From positions 50,395,238 to 50,459,237 of the forward strand of contig CM019702.1 of assembly GCA_009760885.1 (NCBI GenBank): 64,000 nucleotides of DNA. Reading direction: 5' to 3'. This document shows positions 23,101 to 33,902 of this stretch, piece by piece. The notes beneath the pieces are model-generated. The model worked only from the letters and a program-made list of their open reading frames with translations. It was not told the DNA's origin and ran no database searches. Both the position numbers and the translations under genes were made by a program. How positions within the stretch are numbered: position 1 is the stretch's first letter; each line of letters starts with the position of its first letter. This DNA is from Achatina immaculata. Taxonomy: Eukaryota > Mollusca > Gastropoda > Stylommatophora > Achatinidae.

Positions 23101-23371
23101 CCAACCCTTGTCACATGTTTGGGGCCGACGAATGAGCTCTTCGGAGTTGGCATCCCTGATGCTCGGTTGGTTTCTCTGCGAGTTTCCATAACGATATCTT
23201 TTTTTCCTATCTGGAGTTGCCTCTAGATAGGTCCCAGGATAAGGTTGTTAGCCTTATGCCCAACTCCCGGTACATGATATGTAACAGATCAAGCGGAATT
23301 CCGCTGATTTCTGCATGCCGGCGAGAGCGTTTTAAAAACGACCGCCATCTTGCACGTCACGCCGGAAGTCC
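20172..23371 (-). mobile_element. RTE-type LINE, family C copy 1, full length and apparently intact
   Basis: A 3.2-kb element flanked by a 16-bp target-site duplication inside the 29-bp array. The leader is about 180 bases (23190-23371), followed by one uninterrupted ORF. The 3' UTR is only 36 bases (20172-20207), ending in repeated ATAAGAT-type units instead of poly-A. Length, single EN-RT ORF, tiny 3' UTR and short-repeat tail are all RTE hallmarks. A 5'-truncated sister is at 50801-52066 (+), and older 3' scraps lie at 767-860 and 2106-2338. Confidence 0.95.
20208..23189 (-). CDS. RTE endonuclease-reverse transcriptase, 993 aa, intact
   Basis: This protein would nick the target and copy its own RNA there. 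The N-terminal EN (about residues 25-275) has FWNVRT (31-36), GISEMRW (59-65), QCYAPTND (131-138), MGDFNAKVG (167-175), RNQIDHL (234-240) and NSDHNL (262-267), so the metal and catalytic residues E62, D169, N171, D238 and H265 are present. The RT has KKGIIVKIPKKG (551-562), QAGFRKGRSCLDQ (603-615), FIDFKKAFD with motif A Asp at 639, GVKQGCILSPLLF (695-707), FADD (738-741) and the YLGSYID primer-grip-like block (803-809). The C-terminal zone has GRRKRGRPRE (943-952). The start is the ATG at 23189, preceded by a leader with no longer open frame. No stop or frameshift was seen. Family and completeness are near certain; current activity is inference. Confidence 0.95.
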   Translation of the reverse strand: METRRETNRASGMPTPKSSFVGPKHVTRVGFWNVRTMAAPTKTTQVIREMERYHLDILGISEMRWPEAGKRSAENGKLIIHSGRNDNKFRDGVGIIMSNVAAKSLVEWEPVNSRIIRARYNLRHGRMTIVQCYAPTNDADDDVKDDFYHQLQQIINKVPKHDILIAMGDFNAKVGRDNTDVEKVMGKEGIAMVNQNGERLIEICLTEGMVIGGTIFPHKEIHKTTWISPDDRTRNQIDHLCIRKQYRTSLIDVRAYRGADVNSDHNLCIGKIKLKLKSQHKKSVHRKINIHSLQEENTNINFNQELANHSKTPSEVEEIGIDELWNSYSTAIITAAKVSAGLEKPNRKAWISDKTWKYIHERRAVKLNMLNAKADHERDSAKAKYKDIDKKVKSSARRDKREYIDNMAKEAEKAAKTGDSKTLYNIQKRLTGTITSKERPILSKTGTLLTSNKDQKQRWAEHFQEILNRPHPKELLNLETDLPAPQLNVNLDEIKLHEIETAVNLMANNKAAGEDEITAEMLKAINSDNMRQLQRMFNKIWKEEKVPSNWKKGIIVKIPKKGNLSDCNNWRGVTLISVVSKVFCKVILNRLKDIVDTAMREEQAGFRKGRSCLDQIFTLRIILEEHIEKQKPLILNFIDFKKAFDSIHRDSLWRILCLYGIPSKIVNIIKDLYNGYGCAVKTEEGMSEWFQIETGVKQGCILSPLLFGITIDFIMTKCCTGNTGIDWVHGTQLEDLDFADDITLISNNVNSMQEKTDSLSSLASKIGLEINKDKTKIMKIPINQNGKIHIEGTDIEEVNQFAYLGSYIDQDGDTRKEVRIRIAKAASIFKNLENIWNSKVISTKTKLRLFNSNVISTLIYACESWKTTKEIEKKLDSFENKCLRKILGIKWNEFKNNAEIRQMTEQQPVSRVIRKRRWTYVGHLMRRNDQRIPKQAIKWNTTGRRKRGRPRETLKRTLLREAKLTGIKSFVEVERHAEDRKNWRTTLRALCDV

Positions 23372-23950
23372 GTTTCTAGTTTCACATAGCCCTAGTATAT
23401 TCTTCTAGTCTCACAGAGCCCTAGTATATGTTTCTAGTTTCACATAGCCCTAGTATATTCTTCTAGTCTCACGCAGTCCTAGTATATTCTTCTAGTTCCA
23501 CATAGGTCTTTTATATTCTTCTAGTCTCACGCAGTCCTAGTATATTCTTCTAGTTCCACATAGGTCTTTTATATTCTTCTAGTCTCACGCAGTCCTAGTA
23601 TATTCTTCTAGTTTCAAACAGTCCTAGTACACTCTTCTAGTCTCACACAAGCCTAGTATATTCTTCTAGTATCTAACAGTCCTAGTACATTCTTCTAGTC
23701 TCACACAGTCCTAGTATATTCTTCTAGTATCTAACAGTCCTAGTACATTCTTTTAGTCTCACACAGTCCTAGTATATTCTTCTAGTATCTAACAGTCCTA
23801 GTACATTCTTTTAGTCTCACACAGTCCTAGTATATTCTTCTAGTATCTAACAGTCCTAGTACATTCTTCTAGTCTCACACAGTCCTAGTATATTCTTCTA
23901 GTATCTAACAGTCCTAGTACATTCTTCTAGTCTCACACAGTCCTAGTATG
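23372..23950. repeat. Minisatellite, 29-bp unit, right part
   Basis: About 20 units of TAGTCTCACACAGTCC plus TAGTATATTCTTC, alternating toward the right with TAGTATCTAACAGTCC plus TAGTACATTCTTC. This gives a 58-bp higher-order dimer. It starts with the right target-site duplication (23372-23387). Confidence 0.95.
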
Positions 23951-26900
23951 ATGAATTTATCCTCTGTATTTCCCGTATTTATTGTACGGGTGCTCCTTAT
24001 CCCTAGATTTACCAGTGTTCTCTCTTAAATGCACAGTAACTTGCTAACGACCTGGTGTCACTTGGTATACCGGGCGAGACTGCGAGACTGAAGCACTGCT
24101 TTACACCGTTCCTCTTATTCCCAGATTTGTGAAACATGATTTGACAATGTAACGACGGCACTGTGCTGGTTTGCTCGGAATGTTGTCAGCACATGAATAG
24201 TAAAACAGGGCTCTGTGGACACCAGGTCGTTGACGTTGGGGAAAGTGTAGGATAAAAGTAGGGCATGTTCTTAAATACAAGCTCTAGACTTTAGGCCCCA
24301 TTTTACTGACAGTACTGAATCTCTTGGATTGTACAACTTTCTAATGAAAATATCGTAGAAAGGAAAGGTTTCGTTTATGATCTGGTGAGCTTAAAATAGT
24401 ATAATGCCACTGAGGAATATTATTTGCTGTAACTCAACTGAACCTGTATTCTACTGTGTGATTAGTCTTCTTGTGGAATACAATTTTCCTTTCATCTTAG
24501 AAATGACTTCTTGTTGTTGGTGCTATAAGACAACCTAATTTTCTCTGTTACACACTAAGAAAATCCAACACGACTCCCAGGCTTTCAACTCCACAGAATA
24601 ATACTGATACAACAACTTAACTGAACTTGGCAGTCTCCCAACATAACAAAATTTGTCAAACAGTCAGAGTTTCAACAAAGCCAGTGGTGTAGTTTTATAT
24701 ATTCAGACAACACAAGTTTATTGATGGGAAAAATGAGGGATGAAATTATGAGGATGGAAACGTGGTCAATCAGGCTGGAAAGAAGTTACAATGACAATTC
24801 CCGGCGTGAGTAAACTCTACGCCATATGGGGGAAAACCTTACAATGTACTTATACAATAAAATCCATACATACAACGTTTCCAACCGAACAACTTCAACT
24901 ATCTCAAAAACGAAATCCTACATTTTAACTTAACCTGCCTCTACCGAAAACTGCTACTACTAAAAACTCTTCCTAACCGAGACTCTCTCTCTCTCTAACA
25001 CATCGTAAGGGTCCTCTCTTTCTAATCGTGAGTGGTATTTATGCTATCCCTACCTACACGGTTGTTTCCATGCTGCACGCTTATCTCAAGACCCCAGCTT
25101 ATGCTCTCAACCAAAATACCTTTCAAACAAGGGTACTCACTCTATTGTTTCCTGAGTACCAATACTGCTTATATCCCATAGTTAAGAGAATACTTGCATA
25201 AGCTTACATTTTTATCAAACAAATAACGCACAAAGAGCATCCGTTATCTGTTATCAATTAGATGTGCCATACTTCATCTTACTGTTACACCATTCATACT
25301 TTGTGCTGTTATTCTAAATAATCTAATCACATCATCGTGACAATTTGTCACTTTACACTTCTGGCGCAAAAAGTCAACATTTTGCAGTCATAAAACCTCA
25401 CAGCTTTAAAAATAAAATGCTGATAAAACATATGTATATACCACGTGCAGATAAGTTCAGATAATATCTGCTGATAATGAATGGTCAGATGAAACACTGC
25501 ATGCAGGCAATAACAACAGAATACTTCGAGTATCTAACAGTCCTAGTACATTCTTTTAGTCTCACACAGTCCTAGTATATTCTTCTAGTATCTAACAGTC
25601 CTAGTACATTCTTCTAGTCTCACACAGTCCTAGTATATTCTTCTAGTATCTAACAGTCCTAGTACATTCTTCTAGTCTCACACAGTCCTAGTATGATGAA
25701 TTTATCCTCTGTATTTCCCGTATTTATTGTACAGGTGCTCCTTATCCCTAGATTTACCAGTGTTCTCTCTTAAATGCACAGTAACTTGCTAACGACCTGG
25801 TGTCACTTGGTATACCGGGCGAGACTGCGAGACTGAAGCACTGCTTTACACCGTTCCTCTTATTCCCAGATTTGTGAAACATGATTTGACAATGTAACGA
25901 CGGCACTGTGCTGGTTTGCTCGGAATGTTGTCAGCACATGAATAGTAAAACAGGGCTCTGTGGACACCAGGTCGTTGACGTTGGGGAAAGTGTAGGATAA
26001 AAGTAGGGCATGTTCTTAAATACAAGCTCTAGACTTTAGGCCCCATTTTACTGACAGTACTGAATCTCTTGGATTGTACAACTTTCTAATGAAAATATCG
26101 TAGAAAGGAAAGGTTTCGTTTATGATCTGGTGAGCTTAAAATAGTATAATGCCACTGAGGAATATTATTTGCTGTAACTCAACTGAACCTGTATTCTACT
26201 GTGTGATTAGTCTTCTTGTGGAATACAATTTTCCTTTCATCTTAGAAATGACTTCTTGTTGTTGGTGCTATAAGACAACCTAATTTTCTCTGTTACACAC
26301 TAAGAAAATCCAACACGACTCCCAGGCTTTCAACTCCACAGAATAATACTGATACAACAACTTAACTGAACTTGGCAGTCTCCCAACATAACAAAATTTG
26401 TCAAACAGTCAGAGTTTCAACAAAGCCAGTGGTGTAGTTTTATATATTCAGACAACACAAGTTTATTGATGGGAAAAATGAGGGATGAAATTATGAGGAT
26501 GGAAACGTGGTCAATCAGGCTGGAAAGAAGTTACAATGACAATTCCCGGCGTGAGTAAACTCTACGCCATATGGGGGAAAACCTTACAATGTACTTATAC
26601 AATAAAATCCATACATACAACGTTTCCAACCGAACAACTTCAACTATCTCAAAAACGAAATCCTACATTTTAACTTAACCTGCCTCTACCGAAAACTGCT
26701 ACTACTAAAAACTCTTCCTAACCGAGACTCTCTCTCTCTCTAACACATCGTAAGGGTCCTCTCTTTCTAATCGTGAGTGGTATTTATGCTATCCCTACCT
26801 ACACGGTTGTTTCCATGCTGCACGCTTATCTCAAGACCCCAGCTTATGCTCTCAACCAAAATACCTTTCAAACAAGGGTACTCACTCTATTGTTTCCTGA

Positions 26901-27275
26901 GTACCAATACTGCTTATATCCCATAGTTAAGAGAATACTTGCATAAGCTTACATTTTTATCAAACAAATAACGCACAAAGAGCATCCGTTATCTGTTATC
27001 AATTAGATGTGCCATACTTCATCTTACTGTTACACCATTCATACTTTGTGCTGTTATTCTAAATAATCTAATCACATCATCGTGACAATTTGTCACTTTA
27101 CACTTCTGGCGCAAAAAGTCAACATTTTGCAGTCATAAAACCTCACAGCTTTAAAAATAAAATGCTGATAAAACATATGTATATACCACGTGCAGATAAG
27201 TTCAGATAATATCTGCTGATAATGAATGGTCAGATGAAACACTGCATGCAGGCAATAACAACAGAATACTTCGAG
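23786..27275. repeat. Segmental tandem duplication, 1745-bp unit, two nearly identical copies
   Basis: 23786-25530 recurs as 25531-27275 with a constant offset of 1745 and no indels that I could see. One base difference was noted (ACGGGTG near 23989 versus ACAGGTG). Each unit holds about 165 bases of the 29-bp array plus 1580 bases of non-repetitive DNA. Near identity means a very recent duplication, or two haplotypes placed in tandem by the assembler. No gene is intact in either unit. Confidence 0.93.
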
Positions 27276-27999
27276 TCATATATGTACACGCCCCTTGTCA
27301 CTTCCTCTGTTATCACTTTTGTGACAAGACGCAGATGTAAGTTTCATGTGACTTGTTTGAAAGAAATGTAAAATGCCGTGTTGTAAATTTATATCTTCTA
27401 TATCTTGCTTAAGCACACACGATGTAGTACAGGCCAGACACACACATATGTAATACAGGCAAGATACACACACATATGATTATATGTGTGTGTTTATATA
27501 GTACAGGCCAAGTTATGAACATGCTGTCAGTTGTTATTATGTGGTACAAGACAACCTAATTTTCTCTGTTACACACTAAGAAAATCCAACACGACTCCCA
27601 GGCTTTCAACTCCACAGAATAATACTGATACAACAACTTAACTGAACTTGGCAGTCTCCCAACATAACAAAATTTGTCAAACAATGAGAGTTCCAACAAA
27701 GCCAGTGGTGTGGTTTTTATATTCAGACAACACAAGTTTATTGATGGGAAAAATGAGGGATGAAATTATGAGGATGGAAACGTGGTCAATCAGGCTGGAA
27801 AGAAGTTACAATGACAATTCCCGGCGTGATAAACTCTACGCCATATGGGAGAAAACCTTACAATGTACTTATACAATAAAGACCATACTTACAACGTTTC
27901 CAACCGAACAACTTCAACTATCTCAAAAACGAAATCCTACATTTTAACTTAACCTGCCTCTACCGAAAACTGCTACTACTAAAAACTCTTCCTAACCGA

Positions 28000-28036
<37 letters not shown>

Positions 28037-28845
28037 ACACATCGTAAGGGTCCTCTTTTTCTAATCGTGAGTGGTATTTATGCTATCTCTACCCACACGG
28101 TTGTTTCCATGCTGCACGCTTATCTCAAGACCCCAGCTTATGCTCTCAACCAAAATATCTTTCAAACAAGGGTACTCACTCTATTGTTTCCTGAGTACCA
28201 ATACTGCTTATATCCCATAGTTAAGAGAATACTTGCATAAGCTTACATTTTTATCAAACAAATAACGCACAAAGAGCATCCGTTATCTGTTATCAATTAG
28301 ATGTGCCATACTTCATCTTACTGTTACACCATTCATACTTTGTGCTGTTATTCTAAATAATCTAATCACATCATCGTGACAATTTGTCACTTTACACTTC
28401 TGGCGCAAAAAGTCAACATTTTGCAGTCATAAAACCTCACAGCTTTAAAAATAAAATGCTGATAAAACATATGTATATACCACGTGCAGATAAGTTCAGA
28501 TAATATCTGCTGATAATGAATGGTCAGATGAAACACTGCATGCAGGCAATAACAACAGAATACTTCGAGTCATATATGTACACGCCCCTTGTCACTTCCT
28601 CTGTTATCACTTTTGTGACAAGACGCAGATGTAAGTTTCATGTGACTTGTTTGAAAGAAATGTAAAATGCCGTGTTGTAAATTTATATCTTCTATATCTT
28701 GCTTAAGCACACACGATGTAGTACAGGCCAGACACACACATATGTAATACAGGCAAGATACACACACATATGATTATATGTGTGTGTTTATATAGTACAG
28801 GCCAAGTTATGAACATGCTGTCAGTTGTTATTATGTGGTACAAGC
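26274..28845. repeat. Segmental tandem duplication, about 1276-bp unit, overlapping the 1745-bp one
   Basis: 26274-27549 recurs as 27550-28845. Both begin GACAACCTAATTTTCTCTG and end GTTATTATGTGGTACAA. The right copy has a longer CT run (near 28000-28034) and several substitutions. Part of this unit (24529-25530) therefore exists three times. The copies contain the identical 65-codon minus-strand ORF (27276-27473 and 28570-28767), which shows no recognisable motif. Confidence 0.93.
27684..27947 (+). CDS. Hypothetical 87-aa ORF, open only in the third duplicate
   Basis: I do not recognise this protein. From the ATG at 27684 it reads about 87 residues, including KPVVWFLYSDNTSLLMGKMR, METWSIRLERSYND and YAIWEKTLQCTY. 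It is charged and probably helical, with no signal peptide or membrane segment. In the duplicates at 24660-24927 and 26405-26672 the same DNA has GTCAG at the ATG position, a TAG after the KPVV codons, and an extra G (GTGAGTAAAC for GTGATAAAC) that shifts the frame. Either the third copy preserves an older coding fragment or its openness is chance. Confidence 0.3.
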   Translation: MRVPTKPVVWFLYSDNTSLLMGKMRDEIMRMETWSIRLERSYNDNSRRDKLYAIWEKTLQCTYTIKTILTTFPTEQLQLSQKRNPTF

Positions 28846-29300
28846 CCACGAGTATTGTCAACATACACATTCATTCCAGATCTAACATCGACAGCTCGTA
28901 TTAGTCATATACAAAGTCACACAGAAGTACAGAAAAACAGGTAAGATTTTCATATTCAAATAGTATATCGCTGATGACAAGTCGAAAACGTTTCACGCTC
29001 TATCTTGCAGGACAGTTTGATGGAAAGCGTTTTTTTTCTTCATAAGTTCGTGTATATTTATCATAATATGGACTAAGTCAAACTAGAAGGTCAGTCAGAG
29101 AGAGAAGTGCATAAGACGATGGAGAAATTTTGACAGTTTTCGGGTTGTGTAGGATGTTTGGGTAATTATTGTTCCCAAACTTAATTCGGTCCTAGTTGCA
29201 ACTGGCAGAGCCGAGTGATGGGCCTGAGAATAAATCCTCACTTCTAACAAATGTTCCTAAATTGTTGCTGTGTCAATGAACACCAGAAAGAGAAGTAGTC
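28846..29300. other. No gene recognised
   Basis: Non-repetitive sequence following the duplications. No motif or transposon terminus seen. Confidence 0.55.
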
Positions 29301-29610
29301 AGTGTTTCATTGAACCCGTATGGATACGAAGCTTGGGTGGTAATAAAGTGCACTCAAAATCTACTGGAAGCAGCAGAGATGTGCTCCATAAGAAGAATGC
29401 TGAGAATATCGTGGACAACCAAGGAAACAAAGGAAGAGGTTCTAAGCGAGGCTGGGCAAACAAAGAAAAATTCTGGCAAAATTCATACACGACAGTCCAG
29501 ATTTGTGGGGCATGTTTTAAGAAGAGGTAAACTGGAGCAATTAATAACAACAGGAAACTGGAAGAAAAAAGGGATAGAGGAAGACAAAGAACAAGATACT
29601 TGATGGACTA
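29301..29610 (+). pseudogene. RTE-type LINE, C-terminal coding fragment
   Basis: The + strand reads NPYGYEAWVVIKCTQNLLEA, MCSIRRMLRISWTTKE and RFVGHVLRRGKLEQLITTGN. This is the post-RT zone (YGxExW, RRMLRISW, GHVLRRG) of an RTE element related to, but distinct from, family B. No RT core is present. A purine-rich GA run follows at about 29715-29752. Confidence 0.82.
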
Positions 29611-29713
29611 AAAGAGTAGCACAGAACACAGTCCAAAAAACAGCTTACAGAAAAGGAGAGATGCTTGTGGAAATCAATGAAGACCAAGGCATGATTGCCA
29701 TAGACCAGACAGA

Positions 29714-29746
<33 letters not shown>

Positions 29747-29799
29747 AGAGAGAACGTAATTAAGATCTAAGGTACAGAAGTACAGAGAATTTAAATTTT

Positions 29800-30258
29800 C
29801 ATTACCCGCCATTATGTACAGAAAGATTCACTGTCCCCACTGATTTTCTCTACATGTACAGAAAGATTCACTGTCCCCATTGATTTTCTCTGTATGTACA
29901 GAAAGATTCACTGTCCCAACTGATTTTCTCTATATGTACAGAAAGATTCACTGTCCCCGCTGATTTTCTCTGTATGTACAGAAAGATTCACTGTCCCCAC
30001 TGATTTTTTCTATGTACAGAAAGATTCACTGTCCCCACTGATTTTTTCTATGTGTACAGAAAGATTCACTGTCCCCACTGATTTTCTCTATATGTACAGA
30101 AAGATTCACTGTCCCAACTGATTTTCTCTATATGTACAGAAAGATTCACTGTCCCCACTGATTTTCTCTATATGTACAGAAAGATTCACTGTCCCCACTG
30201 ATTTTCTCTGTATGTACAGAAAGATTCACTGTTCCCACTGATATTCTCTGCATGTACA
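29800..30258. repeat. Minisatellite, 40-bp unit
   Basis: About 11 highly similar units of TGTACAGAAAGATTCACTGT followed by CCCCACTGATTTTCTCTATA. Confidence 0.95.
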
Positions 30259-30948
30259 AAGTACTGAGAAATTAGTGTCTCATCTCTCGCACTCCCTTCT
30301 TTGATTTGTCTGGTGGAATGTTTACATCTTCTTTTACCTCCGTGAACTGACCGCTCAGGTTCTTGGTTGTAATCTTATGTCCGTCTTCTTTCTGTGCCAC
30401 CTCCACTTTCTGCTGCTAACACTGACATACAGTCAGCTCTACACAAGTCATGTCAGTGTTTCATGAAACATTATATAACATGAATCATCTCACTAGCGTT
30501 TGGCCACTCATGAAAATAACTAACCTCTTCCGTCTTATGGCAACGATAGCGGCACATTACGTCATTATATTCATGTTCTTTATAGCGTCCTTATATTCAT
30601 GCTCTTTACTGTGTCCTTATATTCATGTTCTTTACTGCGTCATGATTTTGTTACACGATCGCTTCCTAGTACAAGACAAAAAGGACTGTAACATCAATCA
30701 CAGGGTGTACCCTGAAACAGTTACATATAAATTGAAGTCTTACACTGAACTCCAATACCCATAACAAGCTATCCCTTACATCTCCAGATGGAACACACAC
30801 ATCTTACACATACACACATGCACACATTTACGTAATAGATATGATCGGTGCTCTTGTCCAAACTTACTAACATACACAATCTCTCTTTCAGCATAAAACG
30901 TTAGAGAATCATTGTAACTTACGTATCGAAAAACAAGACAACACAAAC
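30259..30948. other. No gene recognised; short internal repeat
   Basis: A 26-bp motif (TATATTCATGTTCTTTA plus CTGCGTC) occurs three times at about 30565-30645. A 104-codon ORF at 30450-30764 passes through it and shows no family motif. Confidence 0.55.
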
Positions 30949-32165
30949 CTCTCACAGTAAGAGTTATTCCACCTGTCTACAGGATAACACTAATCTATCA
31001 CTGTAATAGTTCTTCCACTTTTCTACAGGACAACACAAACGTCTCACAGTAATAGTTTTTCCACTTTTCTACAGGACAACACAAACCTCTCACAGTAAGA
31101 GTTATTCCACTTTTCTACATGACAACACTATCCTATCACAGTAAGAGTTCTTCCACTTTTCTACAGGACAATACAAACCTCTCACAGTAATAGTTTTTCC
31201 ACTTTTCTACAGGACAACACAAACCTCTCACAGTAAGAGTTCTTCCACTTTTCTACAGGACAACACAAACCTCTCACAGTAAGAGTTCTTCCACTTTTCT
31301 ACAGGACAACACAAACCTCTCACAGTAAGAGTTCTTCCACTTTTCTACAGGATAACACTATTCTATCACTGTAATAGTTCTTCCACTTTTCTACAGGACA
31401 ACACAAACCTCTCACAGTAAGAGTTCTCCCACTTTTCTTACAGGACAACACTATCCTATCACAGAAATAGTTATTCCACTTTTCTACAGGACAACACAAA
31501 CCTCTCACATTAAGAGTTCTTCCACTTTTCTACAGGACAACACTATCCTATCACAGTAAGAGTTCTTCCACTTTTCTACAGGACAACACAAACCTTTCAC
31601 AGTAAGAGTTTTTCCACTTTTCTACAGGACAACACAAACCTCTCACAGTAAGAGTTCTTCCACTTTTCTACAGGACAACACTATCCTATCACAGTAATAG
31701 TTATTCCACTTTTCTACAGGACAACACAAACCTCTCACAGTAAGAGTTCTTCCACTTTTCTACAGGATAACACTATTCTATCACTGTAATAGTTCTTCCA
31801 CTTTTCTACAGGACAACACAAACCTCTCACAGTAAAAGTTCTCCCACTTTTCTTACAGGACAACACTATCTTATCACAATAAGAGTTCTTCCACTTTTAT
31901 ACAGGACAACACTATCTTATCACAATAAGAGTTCTTCCACTTTTATACAGGACAACACTATCTTATCACAATAAGAGTTCTTCCACTTTTATACAGGACA
32001 ACACTATCTTATCACAATAAGAGTTCTTCCACTTTTATACAGGACAACACTATCTTATCACAATAAGAGTTCTTCCACTTTTCTACAGGACAACACTATC
32101 TTATCACAATAAGAGTTCTTCCACTTTTATACAGGACAACACAAACCTCTCACAGTAAGTGTTCT
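30949..32165. repeat. Minisatellite, 46-bp unit containing splice-site-like motifs
   Basis: About 26 units of CCTCTCACAGTAAGAGTT, then CTTCCACTTTTCTACAG, then GACAACACAAA. Many units have GTAAGA (5' splice-site-like). Almost all have a pyrimidine tract ending CTACAG or ATACAG followed by GA (3' splice-site-like). A second unit type replaces ACAAACCTCTCACAG with CTATCCTATCACAG, and a late block has CACAATAAGAG, which lacks the GT. Confidence 0.95.
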
Positions 32166-32400
32166 CCAACCTGTCTTCTCTGTGCACCTGCTGTGCCTCG
32201 ACCCGTTAACAGACGCTCCAAGTCTTTCACACCTTTGCCACATCCACGAATAGCTCCGTCCTCTACCTGTCCTACAGGTGCAGAAACTGACGTTTATTGT
32301 TGTATCATATTCTGTTAATAAACCTAGATATTATGGACTGTATGTGAGAAAGTAAATTATTTTATGGCTTAAGCAGTTCTACATCTTGCATGACTGACAT
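32166..32400. other. No gene recognised
   Basis: Short spacer with a GTTAATAAACC stretch. Nothing else recognised. Confidence 0.5.
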
Positions 32401-32615
32401 ATATCTTATATGACTGACATCATGTTAGATATTAAATTATTGACATAACAGTCGATCTTTCATTACTGACATATATCTTTCATGACTGATATAGATCTTA
32501 AATATGTCTTACATGACTGACACATTTCTAGATTTTATGTGACTGACATACTTCTAGATCTGAAATGACTTAGAGAGTACTAGATTTGACATCACTGATA
32601 TAGTTATATTTTTTA
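32401..32615. repeat. Degenerate CATGACTGACATATATCTT repeats; source-like copy of an inverted insert
   Basis: Units of ATGACTGACATATATCTT type. The block 32440-32615 is present in reverse complement inside RTE-B copy 2 at about 34803-35226, where the same unit is amplified. Confidence 0.85.
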
Positions 32616-32774
32616 CATAAATGATTCAACAAAAAGCAAAATACAGGAAACCTGGAAATGCTCAAGAGATGCTAGAATTTCTCCGTGCATAGAAAGAGTT
32701 TTATTATAGGCTAGAATGTTTTTTTTAAACACAAATGCAAATAAACGAAAAAACATTTTTGTCTCTACATTGTT

Positions 32775-33550
32775 CCTTTCGTAATATAATGTATAATTCT
32801 ATCTAATATGATGTATAATCTACCTAGTATAATGTATAATTCTATCTAATATAATGTTTAATTCTATCTAATATAATGTATAATTCTATCTAATATAATG
32901 TATAATCTACCTAGTATAATGTATAAGTCTATCTAATATAATGTATAAGTCTATCTAATATAATGTATAATCTACCTAGTATAATGTATAAGTCTATCTA
33001 ATATAATGTATAAGTCTATCTAATATAATGTATAATCTACCTAGTATAATGTATAAGTCTATCTAATATAATGTATAAGTCTATCTAATATAATGTATAA
33101 TCTACCTAGTATAATGTATAAGTCTATCTAATATAATGTATAAGTCTATCTAATATAATGTATAATCTACCTAGTATAATGTATAAGTCTATCTAATATG
33201 ATGTATAATCTACCTAGTATAATGTATAAGTCTATCTAATATGATGTATACTTCTATCTAATACAATGTATAATTCTATCTAGTATACTGTATAATTATA
33301 TCTAATATACTGTATAATTGTATCTAATATAATGTATAATTCTATCTAATATAATGTTTAATTCGATCTAATATAACGTATAATCTACCTAATATAATGT
33401 ATAAGTCTATCTAATATAATGTATACTTCTATCTAATAAAATGTATAATTCTATCTAATATACTGTATAATTCTATCTAATAAAATGTATAATTCTATCT
33501 AATATACTGTATAATTCTATCTAATATAATATATAATTCTATCTGATATA
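32775..33550. repeat. Minisatellite, 22-bp AT-rich unit
   Basis: About 35 units of TATCTAATATAATGTATAAT or its variants (ATAAGTC, and TACCTAGTATAATG). The middle part repeats as a three-unit pattern of about 63-66 bp, giving a higher-order structure. Confidence 0.95.
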
Positions 33551-33640
33551 ATGTATGAAAATATGGAGTATGACTGTTTTAATGCTGTTTGTCTGCTGCT
33601 TCATGTTTATATTAAGAGATTTGAATATTATCTTCTGTTT

Positions 33641-33648
33641 TATATTTG
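33641..33648 (+). repeat. Target-site duplication, left copy (RTE-B2)
   Basis: TATATTTG here and at 37291-37298, immediately flanking the LINE copy. Confidence 0.65.
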
Positions 33649-33902
33649 CCCAAATAAGCAGGCGCGGACCAACTGGCGGTAGACTCAGAGAGCGAGGTGG
33701 AGTAGTAGGCGGCTCTACTACTTTTATAAAGTGCCTCAGGTGCTCAGTGAAGGGAATACCAGGCGGGTAAGAGGCGCCTTAAAACCTCTCGCTCCCGCTG
33801 CCTTGCGGGTAGGACAGGGAGTCCAAAGGCTAGCGGAGAGTCCGTACACAAAAATTGGCAGAAGGCAACGGGAAACCACTGTTGTAGCTCACAAGAATAA
33901 TT

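Noticed and set aside
27276..28767. Two identical 65-codon minus-strand ORFs
   Set aside because: They are identical because they lie in a recent DNA duplication. No motif or coding signal was seen, so identity is not evidence of selection.
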